Source: OLB9 sp041392785 | Lineage (GTDB): Bacteria; Bacteroidota; Bacteroidia; Chitinophagales; Saprospiraceae | DNA: 64,000 nucleotides | Assembly (NCBI GenBank): GCA_041392785.1 | Contig: JAWKLK010000006.1 | Span: 62,001 to 126,000 of the forward strand | Reading direction: 5' to 3' | In this document: piece after piece, positions 1 through 8,994 of the stretch | How positions within the stretch are numbered: position 1 is the stretch's first letter | Layout of the letters: each line of letters begins with the position of its first letter | Notes under the pieces: generated by a model | What the model was told of the DNA's origin: nothing | What the model saw: the letters and a program-made list of their open reading frames with translations, nothing else | Databases searched by the model: none | Made by a program: the position numbers and the translations under genes

Positions 1-96
1 GAAAATGATTTCATGATTTAAAATTGTACAAATCAAAAGAATAATGTACTTATACTACAAACATTCTATTTTGAAATTTGTACTCAAAAAGTATCA

Positions 97-1140
97 TTAT
101 TCCATTTCATCTGAGTCAGTATCAGTGTTTTCTGACACCAACGGATGATATTTCTCTTTAATTTTTTTCTCAATTTCTAAAGCCAATTCAGGATTGTCGG
201 CTATAAATTGTTTAGCTCCTTCTCTACCCTGAGCGATTTTAGTTCCTTCATATGAAAACCACGATCCACTTTTTTGAATGATATCTGTTTCAACACCCAA
301 ATCTACTATCTCGCCAGTTTTGGAAATTCCCTCGCCAAACATAATATCAAATGTCGCTACTCTGAATGGTGGGGCAAGTTTGTTTTTTACAACTTTCACC
401 TTCACTGGGTTACCTACTACATTTCCATCTTTATCTTTTATTGCTGTACCTGATTTGCGAATATCCAATCTGATGGATGAATAAAATTTCAATGCATTTC
501 CTCCAGTGGTGGTCTCAGGATTTCCAAACATAACACCAATTTTCTCCCGAAGTTGATTGATAAAGATACAACAGCAGCCTGTACGACCGATTGTAGCGGT
601 GAGTTTTCTTAGAGCTTGGGACATTAATCTAGCCTGTAGGCCCATTTTAGAATCTCCCATTTCGCCTTCTATCTCACTCCGTGGAACTAAAGCGGCAACA
701 GAATCTATCACAATAATATCAATGGCACCAGATCTAATTAGGTTTTCTGCAATTTCCAATGCTTGCTCTCCATTATCTGGTTGAGAAATTAATAATTGAT
801 CTATATCTACACCCAAATTTTGTGCATAGAACCTATCAAAAGCATGTTCCGCATCAATAAATGCAGCAATGCCTCCTTGTTTTTGACATTCTGATATGGC
901 ATGGATTGCAAGTGAAGTTTTACCTGATGATTCAGGGCCATAAATTTCTACAATTCTTCCTTTTGGAAAACCATTTATTCCTAGAGCTATGTCAAGACTC
1001 AATGATCCAGTAGGGATAGTCTCAGCATGAATGACTTGTTTGTCGCCTAAACGCATTATAGTGCCTTTTCCATAGGCTTTGTCTATCTTGTCCATTGTCA
1101 AGGCTAATGCCTTAAGTTTTTCATCTTTCTCTTTTGACAT
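97..1140 (-). CDS. recA: RecA recombinase
   Basis: This is the DNA strand-exchange and SOS co-protease protein, acting in the cytoplasm on single-stranded DNA for recombinational repair. The 347-residue length is normal for the family. Walker A (GPESSGKT) lies at residues 68-75. The Walker B region (IIVIDSVAAL) and the NQLREKIGVMFGNPETTTGG L2-loop region follow in order, and the C-terminal tail is acidic as usual. The start is the ATG at 1140, with a TATATTTG promoter box about 50 bases upstream and no nearby alternative. It appears to be monocistronic, because the next upstream gene (DUF4290) ends about 120 bases away across the promoter. Nothing unusual was seen. Confidence 0.98.
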   Translation of the reverse strand: MSKEKDEKLKALALTMDKIDKAYGKGTIMRLGDKQVIHAETIPTGSLSLDIALGINGFPKGRIVEIYGPESSGKTSLAIHAISECQKQGGIAAFIDAEHAFDRFYAQNLGVDIDQLLISQPDNGEQALEIAENLIRSGAIDIIVIDSVAALVPRSEIEGEMGDSKMGLQARLMSQALRKLTATIGRTGCCCIFINQLREKIGVMFGNPETTTGGNALKFYSSIRLDIRKSGTAIKDKDGNVVGNPVKVKVVKNKLAPPFRVATFDIMFGEGISKTGEIVDLGVETDIIQKSGSWFSYEGTKIAQGREGAKQFIADNPELALEIEKKIKEKYHPLVSENTDTDSDEME

Positions 1141-1191
1141 ATTGTTCTATTGTACTATGAATTAATAAACCGATATAAATAATAAAAATTA

Positions 1192-1199
1192 CAAATATA
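1192..1199 (-). promoter_or_regulatory. Bacteroidota -7 box (TATATTTG) of recA
   Basis: Read on the minus strand, the sequence TATATTTG matches the Bacteroidota -7 consensus TAnnTTTG and lies about 50 bases upstream of the recA start codon. No convincing -33 element or LexA-type operator was recognised. Confidence 0.5.
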
Positions 1200-1261
1200 T
1201 AAACTTAAATAGACACGTATCTCCTAAATTTAAATAAGTAATGCAATAAAAGAGAATAAGT

Positions 1262-1948
1262 TTATCTTTTCCTCCTTATTTGATTGTTATTATTATTCCT
1301 ATTCTTGTTTTGGTTCTGGTTTTTGTTTTTTGGTTTTTGCTTACCTTTTGTGGGTAGGGGATTGACATTTGGTAGTGAATTTTTATAATTGACTTGGATG
1401 GTATGGTCGTCATCAACGGAAAGTTGGTTATTTGACATTACTGACAAATCAGAAATGATAATATCATCAGATACGAAGTGTTCTTTATTCCAAGTTCTAT
1501 AGGATAATTTCATGTAGGAAAGTATCGTTTCTACAAAGCCTTGCTTTATTGGACCATCCTCCATCTTTAAGGCTTTATCTATCATCTCACGTATATTGTA
1601 CCCATAGTGTCTCCATTTGAATTCATGTTGGGGATATGGTACTTTCTCAGGCTTAAAGGTATTATCCTCTTCTGTGGGTGGATCACCATAGGGATGCTCT
1701 ACATCCAAATCATAGTTAGCCATTTTAAAGACGTGTCTCCAAAGTTTTTGCTTATACTCGAGTATATTTTTTACTTGCGGATTCAGTTGATTTATTATTT
1801 CTACAATACTTTCCACGATAGCTTGTCTCTCTTCTTTGCTTTCGCGAGTTCTTGCATATTGAACCAATTTTTGAATGGAACGCCCATATTCAGAAAACAC
1901 AAGGTTTTCCCTCATGGAATTATACTCTAAACCTAATGATTTTTTCAT
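1262..1948 (-). CDS. DUF4290 family protein
   Basis: This is a 228-residue cytoplasmic protein of the Bacteroidota-restricted DUF4290 family, recognised by its N-terminal stretch LEYNSMRENLVFSEYGR and the following helical region. Its function is unknown. The last 35 or so residues are a low-complexity basic tail rich in Lys, Asn and Gln (runs such as NQNQNKNRNNNNNQ), which could bind nucleic acid, but that is only inference. It starts 18 bases after glmS on the same strand, so it is probably the last gene of the GT5-like, DUF4270, glmS, DUF4290 run. Confidence 0.85.
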   Translation of the reverse strand: MKKSLGLEYNSMRENLVFSEYGRSIQKLVQYARTRESKEERQAIVESIVEIINQLNPQVKNILEYKQKLWRHVFKMANYDLDVEHPYGDPPTEEDNTFKPEKVPYPQHEFKWRHYGYNIREMIDKALKMEDGPIKQGFVETILSYMKLSYRTWNKEHFVSDDIIISDLSVMSNNQLSVDDDHTIQVNYKNSLPNVNPLPTKGKQKPKNKNQNQNKNRNNNNNQIRRKR

Positions 1949-1966
1949 TAATAATGATTTTACTGG

Positions 1967-3805
1967 TTATTCTACGGTCACTGATTTTGCAAGGTTTCTT
2001 GGTTGATCTACATCACAACCACGCAAAACAGCGACATGATAGGATAATAATTGTAATGGAATGACTGAAAGTAAAGGTGTCAGAGGCTCTTCGGTCTCAG
2101 GTATTTCGATACAATAATCAGACATTTCTTTGATTTTGTTTTCGCCTTCGGTAACGATAGAAATTACAATGGCTTTTCGAGCTTTTACTTCTTGAATGTT
2201 GCTGATGATTTTGTCATAAGCTGATTTATTTGTGGCAATGATGATGACAGGCATATTTTCGTCTATCAGTGCAATGGGGCCATGTTTCATTTCTGCTGCG
2301 GGATACCCTTCAGCATGAATGTAAGAGATTTCTTTCAGTTTGAGTGCACCTTCTAGAGCAACAGGAAAATTATATCCTCTTCCGAGGTACAAGGCATTGT
2401 TTATATCTTTTAATTCTCCAGCAATAAATTTTATTTTATCATTCTGTAAAAGGACTTTTTCTACTTTAGCAGGAATGTTTTCTAATGCGATGATCAGTTG
2501 GCGGAAATATGTGTCATTGATAGTACCTCTCAATTGGCCTAAATTTATTGCCATAAGAGTTAGAACAGTAAGTTGGCTCGTGAATGCCTTGGTGGATGCT
2601 ACGCCAATTTCTGGGCCTGCGTGGATGTAAGATCCGCAGTCTGTAATTCTGGCGATTGAAGATCCTACCACATTTACAATGCCATATACTAGGGCTCCTT
2701 TTTCCTTTGCTATTTCAATTGCAGCCAATGTATCAGCAGTCTCTCCAGACTGAGAGATTGCCACTACCACATCGTTTTCGTTGATAATAGGATTTCGGTA
2801 TCTTAATTCGGATGCATACTCAACCTCAACTGGTATCCTGGCTAACTCTTCGATAAGGTACTCTGCTACTAAAGCTGAATGCCAAGATGTGCCACAAGCC
2901 GCAAATATGATGCGCTTGGCATTCATAATCCTAGTGATAAATGGCTGCATACCGCCTAAAACTACCCAACCATCTTCAGAATTAATCCTACCTCTCATAC
3001 TTTCCATGATTGTTGTAGGCTGTTGGTAAATCTCCTTCAACATGAAGTGGTCAAAGCCTTCCCTTTCAAGTTCTTCTAATTTGAGATCGATTTCTTGAAC
3101 TGCATGATTCTGGATTCCACTTTTGAGATTGACAATTTCATAAGACCCATCTCTATGTACCGTAACGATGTCTTCGTCATTGAGATAGATGACTCTATTT
3201 GTGTATTTTATAATAGGAGATGCGTCAGAAGCAAGGAAATACTCGTTTTCACCTAATCCTAAAACAAGTGGACTTGATTTACGCGCGCCGACCATGACAT
3301 CAGGGTTATCTCTATCTATTGCTACTATGGCATAAGCTCCCACTGCTCTTTCTAAAGCATATCTGACTGCCTCTGACAATGTTAGGTTGTCTCTAGTTTG
3401 ATATTCTTCAATCAAATGAGTTAATACTTCTGTATCAGTTTCACTTATAAAGGTATGACCAATCCTTTCTAATGCTTTACGCAGAATAGAATAATTTTCT
3501 ATGATGCCATTATGTATCAAAGAGATTTTTTGATTTCCAGAGATATGTGGATGTGCATTAATATCATCTGGTTTTCCGTGAGTGGCCCATCTTGTATGTC
3601 CAATACCAATATTGCCTTCCATATTTTTTCCAAGAGCAGCTTCTTCTAAATTAGAAACTTTACCCTTTTTTTTGACCGTATTGAGGGTGCCATTTAAAAT
3701 GGTCAATCCTGCACTGTCATAACCCCTATATTCCAATCTTTTTAAACCTTCAATGATGATAGGATATGCTGGCTTTTCTCCCAGATATGCTACTATTCCA
3801 CACAT
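1967..3805 (-). CDS. glmS: Glutamine--fructose-6-phosphate aminotransferase (isomerizing)
   Basis: GlmS makes glucosamine-6-phosphate from fructose-6-phosphate and glutamine, the entry step to peptidoglycan and LPS amino sugars. At 612 residues it is full length. The N-terminal MCGIVAYLG places the nucleophilic Cys at position 2 after Met removal. The glutaminase domain carries RYRGYDSAG-like and GHTRWATHG motifs. Two SIS sugar-isomerase domains follow (AACGTSWHSA and SQSGETADT), and the protein ends in the typical LAKSVTVE. It lies 8 bases after the DUF4270 gene and 18 bases before DUF4290, so co-transcription is likely. No glmS ribozyme was seen upstream, as expected for this phylum. Confidence 0.98.
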   Translation of the reverse strand: MCGIVAYLGEKPAYPIIIEGLKRLEYRGYDSAGLTILNGTLNTVKKKGKVSNLEEAALGKNMEGNIGIGHTRWATHGKPDDINAHPHISGNQKISLIHNGIIENYSILRKALERIGHTFISETDTEVLTHLIEEYQTRDNLTLSEAVRYALERAVGAYAIVAIDRDNPDVMVGARKSSPLVLGLGENEYFLASDASPIIKYTNRVIYLNDEDIVTVHRDGSYEIVNLKSGIQNHAVQEIDLKLEELEREGFDHFMLKEIYQQPTTIMESMRGRINSEDGWVVLGGMQPFITRIMNAKRIIFAACGTSWHSALVAEYLIEELARIPVEVEYASELRYRNPIINENDVVVAISQSGETADTLAAIEIAKEKGALVYGIVNVVGSSIARITDCGSYIHAGPEIGVASTKAFTSQLTVLTLMAINLGQLRGTINDTYFRQLIIALENIPAKVEKVLLQNDKIKFIAGELKDINNALYLGRGYNFPVALEGALKLKEISYIHAEGYPAAEMKHGPIALIDENMPVIIIATNKSAYDKIISNIQEVKARKAIVISIVTEGENKIKEMSDYCIEIPETEEPLTPLLSVIPLQLLSYHVAVLRGCDVDQPRNLAKSVTVE

Positions 3806-3813
3806 ATTATCAA

Positions 3814-5178
3814 TTAATTTTCTGTAAAAATAACTTTTAATTTCATGGGCCTATCTGTACTTTTTGGCCCTAATATAATGGCTTTATTCGGTCTTTCAGA
3901 TGGAATAGCTGGAGATAATATAATATCAGCATTGGTTATTTCACCTTCGAGAAAACTTTTTATATGATTTGTTATATTTATTTGATAAGTGATAGAGCCA
4001 TCAGTGTTTTCTATTGGAATTCCTCCTAAATCTGATCTTATTCTAGCAAGTCCAAATGTACTAAGTAAACTAAAATCCTTAATTAAGACTTTTTCTCCAT
4101 CATCTTCTCTAAAAGCTAAAATTTGAGCTGGAGAATCATAGCGTAGATTCGATGATAGATCTTCTACACTAAATTCCAAGATAGCTTGATTGATACTTTT
4201 TGTAAGTAATGAACTTTCCAAATCTTGAAATTTTATTTTCACACTACTTCCACCTGTGCCTTCTATATAACTTTTTATATCTGATATCATAGTGTCATTA
4301 ATAGCCAATGCTAACTGACTTCCAGACTTATCATGTTGATATTGATTAATTGATCTGGAACTCAGGAAATAAGTATATTGCTTTTTAATAGTATCAGAGA
4401 CTGTGTAGTACAACACTAGTTTATTTGTAAAATACGCACTTGAAAGCGATGCATCATTAATGTTGAATCCAGCAAGTGAATTGCCAAAAGACGGATCAGA
4501 TTTAATGTACAACCCTTTAAAAAAGTTGCTAAATTCAGAATCAGTAGATGCGGCACTACTGTTTTCGAATAGTGACCTTCCAAAGGCATCATCTAGACGA
4601 GCTCTGAAATGTGGCGCCAATTTTACTACTTTATTTGAATCTCTTTCTACTATGGAAATAGAATCGATAGCACTTAATTTCATGTTTTTGCTGAAAATAG
4701 GAATATCATTCGAAGCAGTATAGAAATCAGAATAAGCGCTGTCTACTTCAGGGAAGGCCTCATTTAATTGGAAGATTTCGATTTTTTGCTCAGAAAAATA
4801 GCTTTTTGGATAAAATCCCAAGGTGTCATACTGTAATAGTAGAACTAGTGAGTCAAACTGTTTTGGTTCAGTTATATCACCATAATTTGCTTTGGTACTT
4901 CCCATATAGACATTGAGATACAAATCTGCTTCTATTCTTCCGAAAACATCATCATTCAGATGACCTAGAAGATAAGTTTGATTATCTAATCCGCTATAAT
5001 ATGTGAGAATACGTTGCGTATCTAGGGTAATAGTCTGAAGTTGAAAATCTTCTTTATAGTCTATAATAATTTTTTCATCTTTCAATAGATCACTTCCCAC
5101 AATGATCGACTCTTGACAACCGAAATTAGAAAGTGCAACCCACAAAATTATAAGACTGCTGAAAAGTATTTGTCTCAT
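3814..5178 (-). CDS. DUF4270 family outer-membrane-type lipoprotein
   Basis: This 454-residue protein belongs to the DUF4270 family, which is common in Bacteroidota and often sits next to a glycogen-synthase-like gene and glmS. The N-terminus has a hydrophobic signal and a lipobox-like NFGC with the lipidated Cys at about residue 21, so it is probably anchored in the outer membrane or periplasm. The body is beta-rich, consistent with a secreted structural or binding protein. Its function is unknown. It sits 31 bases after the GT5-like gene and 8 bases before glmS. Confidence 0.85.
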   Translation of the reverse strand: MRQILFSSLIILWVALSNFGCQESIIVGSDLLKDEKIIIDYKEDFQLQTITLDTQRILTYYSGLDNQTYLLGHLNDDVFGRIEADLYLNVYMGSTKANYGDITEPKQFDSLVLLLQYDTLGFYPKSYFSEQKIEIFQLNEAFPEVDSAYSDFYTASNDIPIFSKNMKLSAIDSISIVERDSNKVVKLAPHFRARLDDAFGRSLFENSSAASTDSEFSNFFKGLYIKSDPSFGNSLAGFNINDASLSSAYFTNKLVLYYTVSDTIKKQYTYFLSSRSINQYQHDKSGSQLALAINDTMISDIKSYIEGTGGSSVKIKFQDLESSLLTKSINQAILEFSVEDLSSNLRYDSPAQILAFREDDGEKVLIKDFSLLSTFGLARIRSDLGGIPIENTDGSITYQINITNHIKSFLEGEITNADIILSPAIPSERPNKAIILGPKSTDRPMKLKVIFTEN

Positions 5179-5209
5179 TAATAAGTTTTTGATTTATTTT
5201 AAAATCAAA

Positions 5210-6019
5210 TTAGTCTAATAAAGAACGAAAAAAATCAAAATATCCCTTGACGGCTATATCCATATCAGGCTGATGTAAAAGAAAAGGCTTGTTTTCTTTT
5301 GCACCTATTGTATTAACGAATGAATCTGCAGATTCGTTTCCTGCAATCGTACCATCAGAATATTTTATTGCACCTGAATTCAAATTGATCATATCATCTT
5401 CAACAAATGGCAATAAATCTTCTCTCTCAAGATCGTTAATAGCAGCAATATCTAAAAAGTGGGAATCAAAATTACTTCCCAATTCATCATCATATACAGA
5501 ATATACGATTTTTGCATCTTGAAAAACAGGATCATTGCGATATGCTTTTTTAAGATATAAAGGGATTAAACTTGTAATTTGTCCGTGTAAATGAACAATA
5601 TCAGGTGCCCAGCCAAATTTTTTAACAGTTTCCATCACTCCTTTACAAAAGAATACCAATCTTTCTGGATTATCTTCAAAAGGAACATTTTCATCATTGT
5701 GAAAAACTGACTTTCTTTTAAAAAACTCCTCACTGTCCAGAAAATATACTTGTAATCTTAACCCAGGTAAAGAAGCTACTTTAATAATCAATGGATAATC
5801 CTCATCATCTACAATAATATTCATACCAGACAATCTTACTACTTCATGTAACCTGTGCCTTCTTTCATTTATAATTCCAAATTTTGGCATTAAGATTCTG
5901 ATTTCAAAACCTTCATCAGAGGCTAGTTGAGGTATTTTTCTTGCCAAATCTGATAAAATGGTCAATTCAGTATAAGGTGTTAGCTCTTGAGTTACAAAAA
6001 GAATCTTTTTTTTACTCAT
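5210..6019 (-). CDS. Glycogen/starch synthase N-terminal (GT5-like) protein, short
   Basis: The 269 residues match the N-terminal Rossmann-like half of GT5 glycogen/starch synthases: a KKILFVTQELTPY beginning, the FEIRILMPKFG segment, and the PDIVHLHGQITSLIPLYLK region. Active glycogen synthases are about 480 residues and carry a KxGGL ADP-glucose motif near the start. Here that position reads TELTILSDLA, and the whole C-terminal sugar-nucleotide domain is absent. It is therefore probably not a working glycogen synthase. The same short form beside DUF4270 and glmS is common in this phylum, so it looks like a conserved gene rather than a recent truncation. It is the first gene of its run, with a TATTTTTG box upstream. 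Confidence 0.8.
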   Translation of the reverse strand: MSKKKILFVTQELTPYTELTILSDLARKIPQLASDEGFEIRILMPKFGIINERRHRLHEVVRLSGMNIIVDDEDYPLIIKVASLPGLRLQVYFLDSEEFFKRKSVFHNDENVPFEDNPERLVFFCKGVMETVKKFGWAPDIVHLHGQITSLIPLYLKKAYRNDPVFQDAKIVYSVYDDELGSNFDSHFLDIAAINDLEREDLLPFVEDDMINLNSGAIKYSDGTIAGNESADSFVNTIGAKENKPFLLHQPDMDIAVKGYFDFFRSLLD

Positions 6020-6054
6020 TTTGAGGATTTAAAAAACTTAGAATTAAAAAGTTG

Positions 6055-6062
6055 CAAAAATA
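6055..6062 (-). promoter_or_regulatory. -7 box (TATTTTTG) ahead of the GT5-like/DUF4270/glmS run
   Basis: On the minus strand TATTTTTG fits TAnnTTTG, 36 bases upstream of the start codon at 6019. It is the only good match in the roughly 280-base gap before the divergent gene at 6301. No -33 element is obvious. Confidence 0.45.
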
Positions 6063-6283
6063 ATACAATTTTTAGGAAATAATAAGAATCTCCATGCTTA
6101 AAAAATAAAATTATTTGAAAATCAATGACATAAGATATATTCAAAGGGTTATTAAAAGTGGAAAAATGGCAATTTTCATCCGAGATTTTTGTTATCTTGG
6201 TTAAAATCTGGTTAAAGTCTTTTTACTTCTGGGAAATAATATCTGTTATCCGTTCTCCAAGTATCCGAAATAATTTTTTTAAT

Positions 6284-6291
6284 TATCTTTG
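6284..6291 (+). promoter_or_regulatory. -7 box (TATCTTTG) of the small secreted regulatory-domain gene
   Basis: TATCTTTG matches TAnnTTTG and ends 9 bases before the ATG at 6301 and 24 bases before the in-frame ATG at 6316. If the transcript starts about 7 bases downstream, the 6316 ATG would have a short leader and the 6301 ATG almost none. Confidence 0.45.
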
Positions 6292-6300
6292 TTAGATAAA

Positions 6301-6963
6301 ATGAGTAGTTTTAAAATGGTAAGATTCTGGTTCATCTGTATATTGGTTTCTTTGACCACTTCAATAGTGGAAGCGCAAAAAAATCCATCAGATGTGGTTG
6401 TTATTGAATTTTCTGGAATGGTATTTTATGAGGATGAAAATGGCGCTCCTGCGCCTCTTCCATATGCGAATGTTTTTGTAAAAGGCACCAATAGAGGCTC
6501 TGCCACTGATCAAGATGGTTTTTTCTCATTTGTGGCCCTTCCTGGAGAAACGGTGGTGTTTTCTATGATAGGGTTTAAAACAGTAGAGATTATTATACCC
6601 GACACACTTATGTCAGAACAGTATAAATGGATTCAAATTATGTCTGTAGATAATTATGTTTTGCCTACAGCTATCATCATGCCATGGCCAAGTCGTGATC
6701 ATTTTAAACAAGAGTTATTGGCTATAGATATTTCAAATGAGCTTAAGGAAAATGCTAAGGAAAACCTAGCGTCAGATAAGCTAAGTGAAATAAGATATTC
6801 AGTTCCTTCAGATGGAAGAGAATCTTCAAGCATTGTTATAAAACAACAAGCAACTGATTACGTTTACACAGGACAAATTAAACCTCAAAACATTTTTAAT
6901 CCCGTGGCTTGGAAAAAGTTTATTGATGCATGGAAAAGGGGAGATTTCAAGAAAAAAAATTAA
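6301..6963 (+). CDS. Secreted carboxypeptidase-regulatory-like domain protein
   Basis: This exported protein of about 220 residues begins with a signal peptide (hydrophobic stretch from VRFWFICILV, predicted cleavage after VEAQ). It has one carboxypeptidase-regulatory-like beta-sandwich (PYANVFVKGTNRG, then DQDGFFSF and a GETVVFSMIGFK strand), the domain that fronts many TonB receptors. No receptor follows, and the C-terminal part is a charged, probably helical stretch. The frame also opens upstream through a TTG at 6289, but that lies inside the promoter box. I prefer ATG 6301, with 6316 as the alternative. A truncated lipoprotein gene begins 4 bases after its stop. Function is unknown. Confidence 0.8.
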   Translation: MSSFKMVRFWFICILVSLTTSIVEAQKNPSDVVVIEFSGMVFYEDENGAPAPLPYANVFVKGTNRGSATDQDGFFSFVALPGETVVFSMIGFKTVEIIIPDTLMSEQYKWIQIMSVDNYVLPTAIIMPWPSRDHFKQELLAIDISNELKENAKENLASDKLSEIRYSVPSDGRESSSIVIKQQATDYVYTGQIKPQNIFNPVAWKKFIDAWKRGDFKKKN

Positions 6964-6967
6964 TCAT

Positions 6968-7096
6968 ATGAAGCCACATTTTATTCCAATTTTAGTAAGT
7001 ATACTTCTGTGTTCCACATGTAATATTCCTACCACAAGCGTAAGATTAGTAAGAGATAGTATAAAAAATACAAATACTTTTTTTTATAATGCCTGA
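6968..7096 (+). pseudogene. 5' remnant of a small exported protein, cut by the IS30 element
   Basis: An ATG directly after the preceding gene opens a 42-codon frame with a hydrophobic leader (IPILVSILLCSTC) that resembles a lipoprotein or exported-protein start. It stops (TGA 7094-7096) exactly where the IS inverted repeat begins, so the rest of the gene is missing. The remnant is too short to assign a family. It was probably the second gene of the unit starting at 6301. Confidence 0.5.
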
Positions 7097-8194
7097 ATTC
7101 AAGCGGCAAATGCAACTTTAGTTAATAAATTATATTCCTGTATAGGCGACTTAAATCCAAACCTTTTGCGAGGTCTTTTATTAAGCTGATTTTCTACCAT
7201 CTTTACATCTTCTTTGGAAACTTTATCAAAGTTAGTCTTTTTTGGAAAATATTGCCGGATCAGACCATTTAAATTTTCATTTGACCCTCTCTGCCATGAA
7301 CTGTATGGATCAGCAAAGTAAAAGTCAATGCCTAACTTCTTACTTACATATTCGTGTTCGGCAAATTCTCTTCCATTATCGGATGTTATTGTATGTATTC
7401 GCCCTTTCTCTTTTTTTAAAGCTGATACAATGAGTTTGGCTATTTGTTTTGAATTTTTGCCTTCTATCTTTCTTATCTTTACTATGCCCGTCTTTCGATC
7501 GTTCATCGTCAAAAGTCCTCCTTTATGATTAGCTCCAACTATTAAATCTACCTCATAATCACCATATCGTGACCTACGGTCGACCTCTTGTGGTCTATCG
7601 TGGATACTCTTGGTGTTTGTTAGTTTTCCTCGGCGATCTTCCGTCACACATCGCCTTTTGTACTTCTTCTTCCGCCTCAAATGTGTGTACTTATCACCTC
7701 CTCTTTTCTTGTCAGCGATGATATATTGGTAGATGCGCTCATGGCTTACCATCTCCAGTCCACATCGGGCTGGTGTTTTGCTGATTTGCTCAGGACTCCA
7801 CTTTTCTTCAAGTCTCTTATCAACATAGGCCCTGACTTCTTCCGTAAACTTAATGGCTTTTGCTTTTGTCTTTTGACGCTTATGGTACTTGCGTTGCGCC
7901 AGATCGTAGTCGTATATACCGCTACGCTGATCACAATTCCTCTTAAGCTCACGACTTATTACTGATTTATCTTTGCCAATGGCAATTGATATATCTTTTT
8001 GCTTATAACCTTGATTTTTCATCATACTTATTGTGTACCTTTGCTCCTGTGTTAAGTGACTCATATTGGCAACTTTGGACGGGAGACAATATAGTGACTT
8101 TACCATTCAGGGGAAGGGAGTTTTACTCCTTTCCTTTGAAAAAAATTAATAAAGACTTTTTTGCTCCCTAAAAAGTTGCATTTATTACTTGAAT
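7097..8194 (-). mobile_element. IS30-family insertion sequence
   Basis: The element is about 1.1 kb and carries one transposase gene on the minus strand. Imperfect terminal inverted repeats of 23 bases lie at 7097-7119 and 8172-8194. They match at 19 of 23 positions: the outer seven and inner twelve agree, with four mismatches between. The exact outer ends are uncertain because the outer ATTCAAG could belong to a palindromic target. The two flanks come from different genes, both truncated, and no convincing direct target duplication was seen. This suggests a deletion or rearrangement at the element rather than a simple insertion. Confidence 0.8.
7099..8064 (-). CDS. IS30-family transposase
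   Basis: The protein starts with a helix-turn-helix region (SHLTQEQRYTISMM and KDKSVISRELKRN) typical of IS30 transposases. A DDE RNase H-fold catalytic core follows: the first Asp in YEVDLIVG, the second in TSDNGREF, and the Glu in RGSNENLNGL. About 321 residues from ATG 8064, it is normal for the family and has no frameshift, so it may be active. The frame opens further up to 8106, but the MSHLTQEQ start matches the family. The last codons (VAFAA) are encoded inside the left inverted repeat. Confidence 0.93.
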   Translation of the reverse strand: MSHLTQEQRYTISMMKNQGYKQKDISIAIGKDKSVISRELKRNCDQRSGIYDYDLAQRKYHKRQKTKAKAIKFTEEVRAYVDKRLEEKWSPEQISKTPARCGLEMVSHERIYQYIIADKKRGGDKYTHLRRKKKYKRRCVTEDRRGKLTNTKSIHDRPQEVDRRSRYGDYEVDLIVGANHKGGLLTMNDRKTGIVKIRKIEGKNSKQIAKLIVSALKKEKGRIHTITSDNGREFAEHEYVSKKLGIDFYFADPYSSWQRGSNENLNGLIRQYFPKKTNFDKVSKEDVKMVENQLNKRPRKRFGFKSPIQEYNLLTKVAFAA

Positions 8195-8540
8195 CTAAGA
8201 ATTTCAAAAATTTGGACTTTACTTTATCGAAATAAAATATATTACGGTTAAAAAAACAGAATACTTTTCCATTTTTATTTTCTTCAAAATTATTATTATC
8301 AGAATAATAGTAAATAACTTCTCGAAAAGAAGTATCAATAACCCAAGACAACCCATTGTCGGTGGATATTGCCATTTCTTTAGTTATGCTCATTAAACCA
8401 AATAAAGTACCATCACTAGACAGATAAAGCAAATCTACTGCTGTTTTATTTGGCGTATTTATTTGTTTCCAATCCTTACTTTGTGTGAAAACGTGGCAAG
8501 TGGCAAAAAGAAAAATAATTTGAAAAATCCATGCTTTCAT
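8195..8540 (-). pseudogene. Secreted BNR/Asp-box repeat protein, 3' truncated by the IS
   Basis: From ATG 8540 there is a signal peptide (hydrophobic IFQIIFLFATCHVF) and about 115 native residues with an Asp-box-like STDNGLSW motif and beta-rich sequence. This points to a secreted WD40/BNR-type propeller protein. The open frame continues through the IS right end to 8100, but that tail is IS sequence (chimeric). Full-length relatives would have several more blades. A TATATTTG box sits about 58 bases upstream of the start, so the fragment may still be transcribed. Confidence 0.6.
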
Positions 8541-8597
8541 AAGACTTAGTTTAAAATAATAATTTCAATAATATTTGTGCCTTTCGTTATCTGTCAA

Positions 8598-8605
8598 CAA
8601 ATATA
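8598..8605 (-). promoter_or_regulatory. -7 box (TATATTTG) of the truncated BNR gene
   Basis: Minus-strand TATATTTG, 58 bases upstream of the start at 8540, fits the TAnnTTTG consensus. Confidence 0.4.
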
Positions 8606-8830
8606 ATCCTTTTTATTTGTAATCTCAAAATAAATTTGGTGTTTCTTGGAATAAAATAGTGGATTGTGTCACCGTCAATACTCATTTTACAAATGATCTT
8701 ATCAACATTGCAAATATGAAAGCAAGTTGTTAAGAAATCTTAGACATAAAGATGGCAATGAAATACCCAGATCCGTCAGGAAAAAGTAAGATGTCATAAT
8801 GATTCTGGATAAGTTTGAATAAAACATAAA
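8606..8830. other. Intergenic stretch with no recognisable gene
   Basis: The gap between the truncated BNR gene and the TspO gene spans 8541-8994. Apart from the two promoter boxes annotated separately I see no convincing frame, RNA or repeat. A 13-codon frame around 8759 (reading KYPDPSGK) may be a gene remnant but cannot be assigned. Confidence 0.4.
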
Positions 8831-8858
8831 TTGTTTTCATGTACTAGGCGTATATTTG
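8831..8858 (+). promoter_or_regulatory. Putative promoter (TTG, 17 bases, TATATTTG) upstream of the TspO gene
   Basis: A TTG at 8831-8833 is followed after 17 bases by TATATTTG at 8851-8858, close to the Bacteroidota TTTG/TAnnTTTG arrangement. If used, it gives the TspO gene a leader of about 130 bases, which is long. No structured RNA element was recognised in that leader. Confidence 0.45.
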
Positions 8859-8994
8859 TCATCAAATGATGCAATAATTCTTGTGGGTGAAATGGTATCT
8901 CAATCGTTTGGTATCAAAAAGCATAGACATTTTTTTTTGCATTTAGATATCTCACTAGGTTTTGTAAATCAAAGGATTATCACCATTTTCAAAT

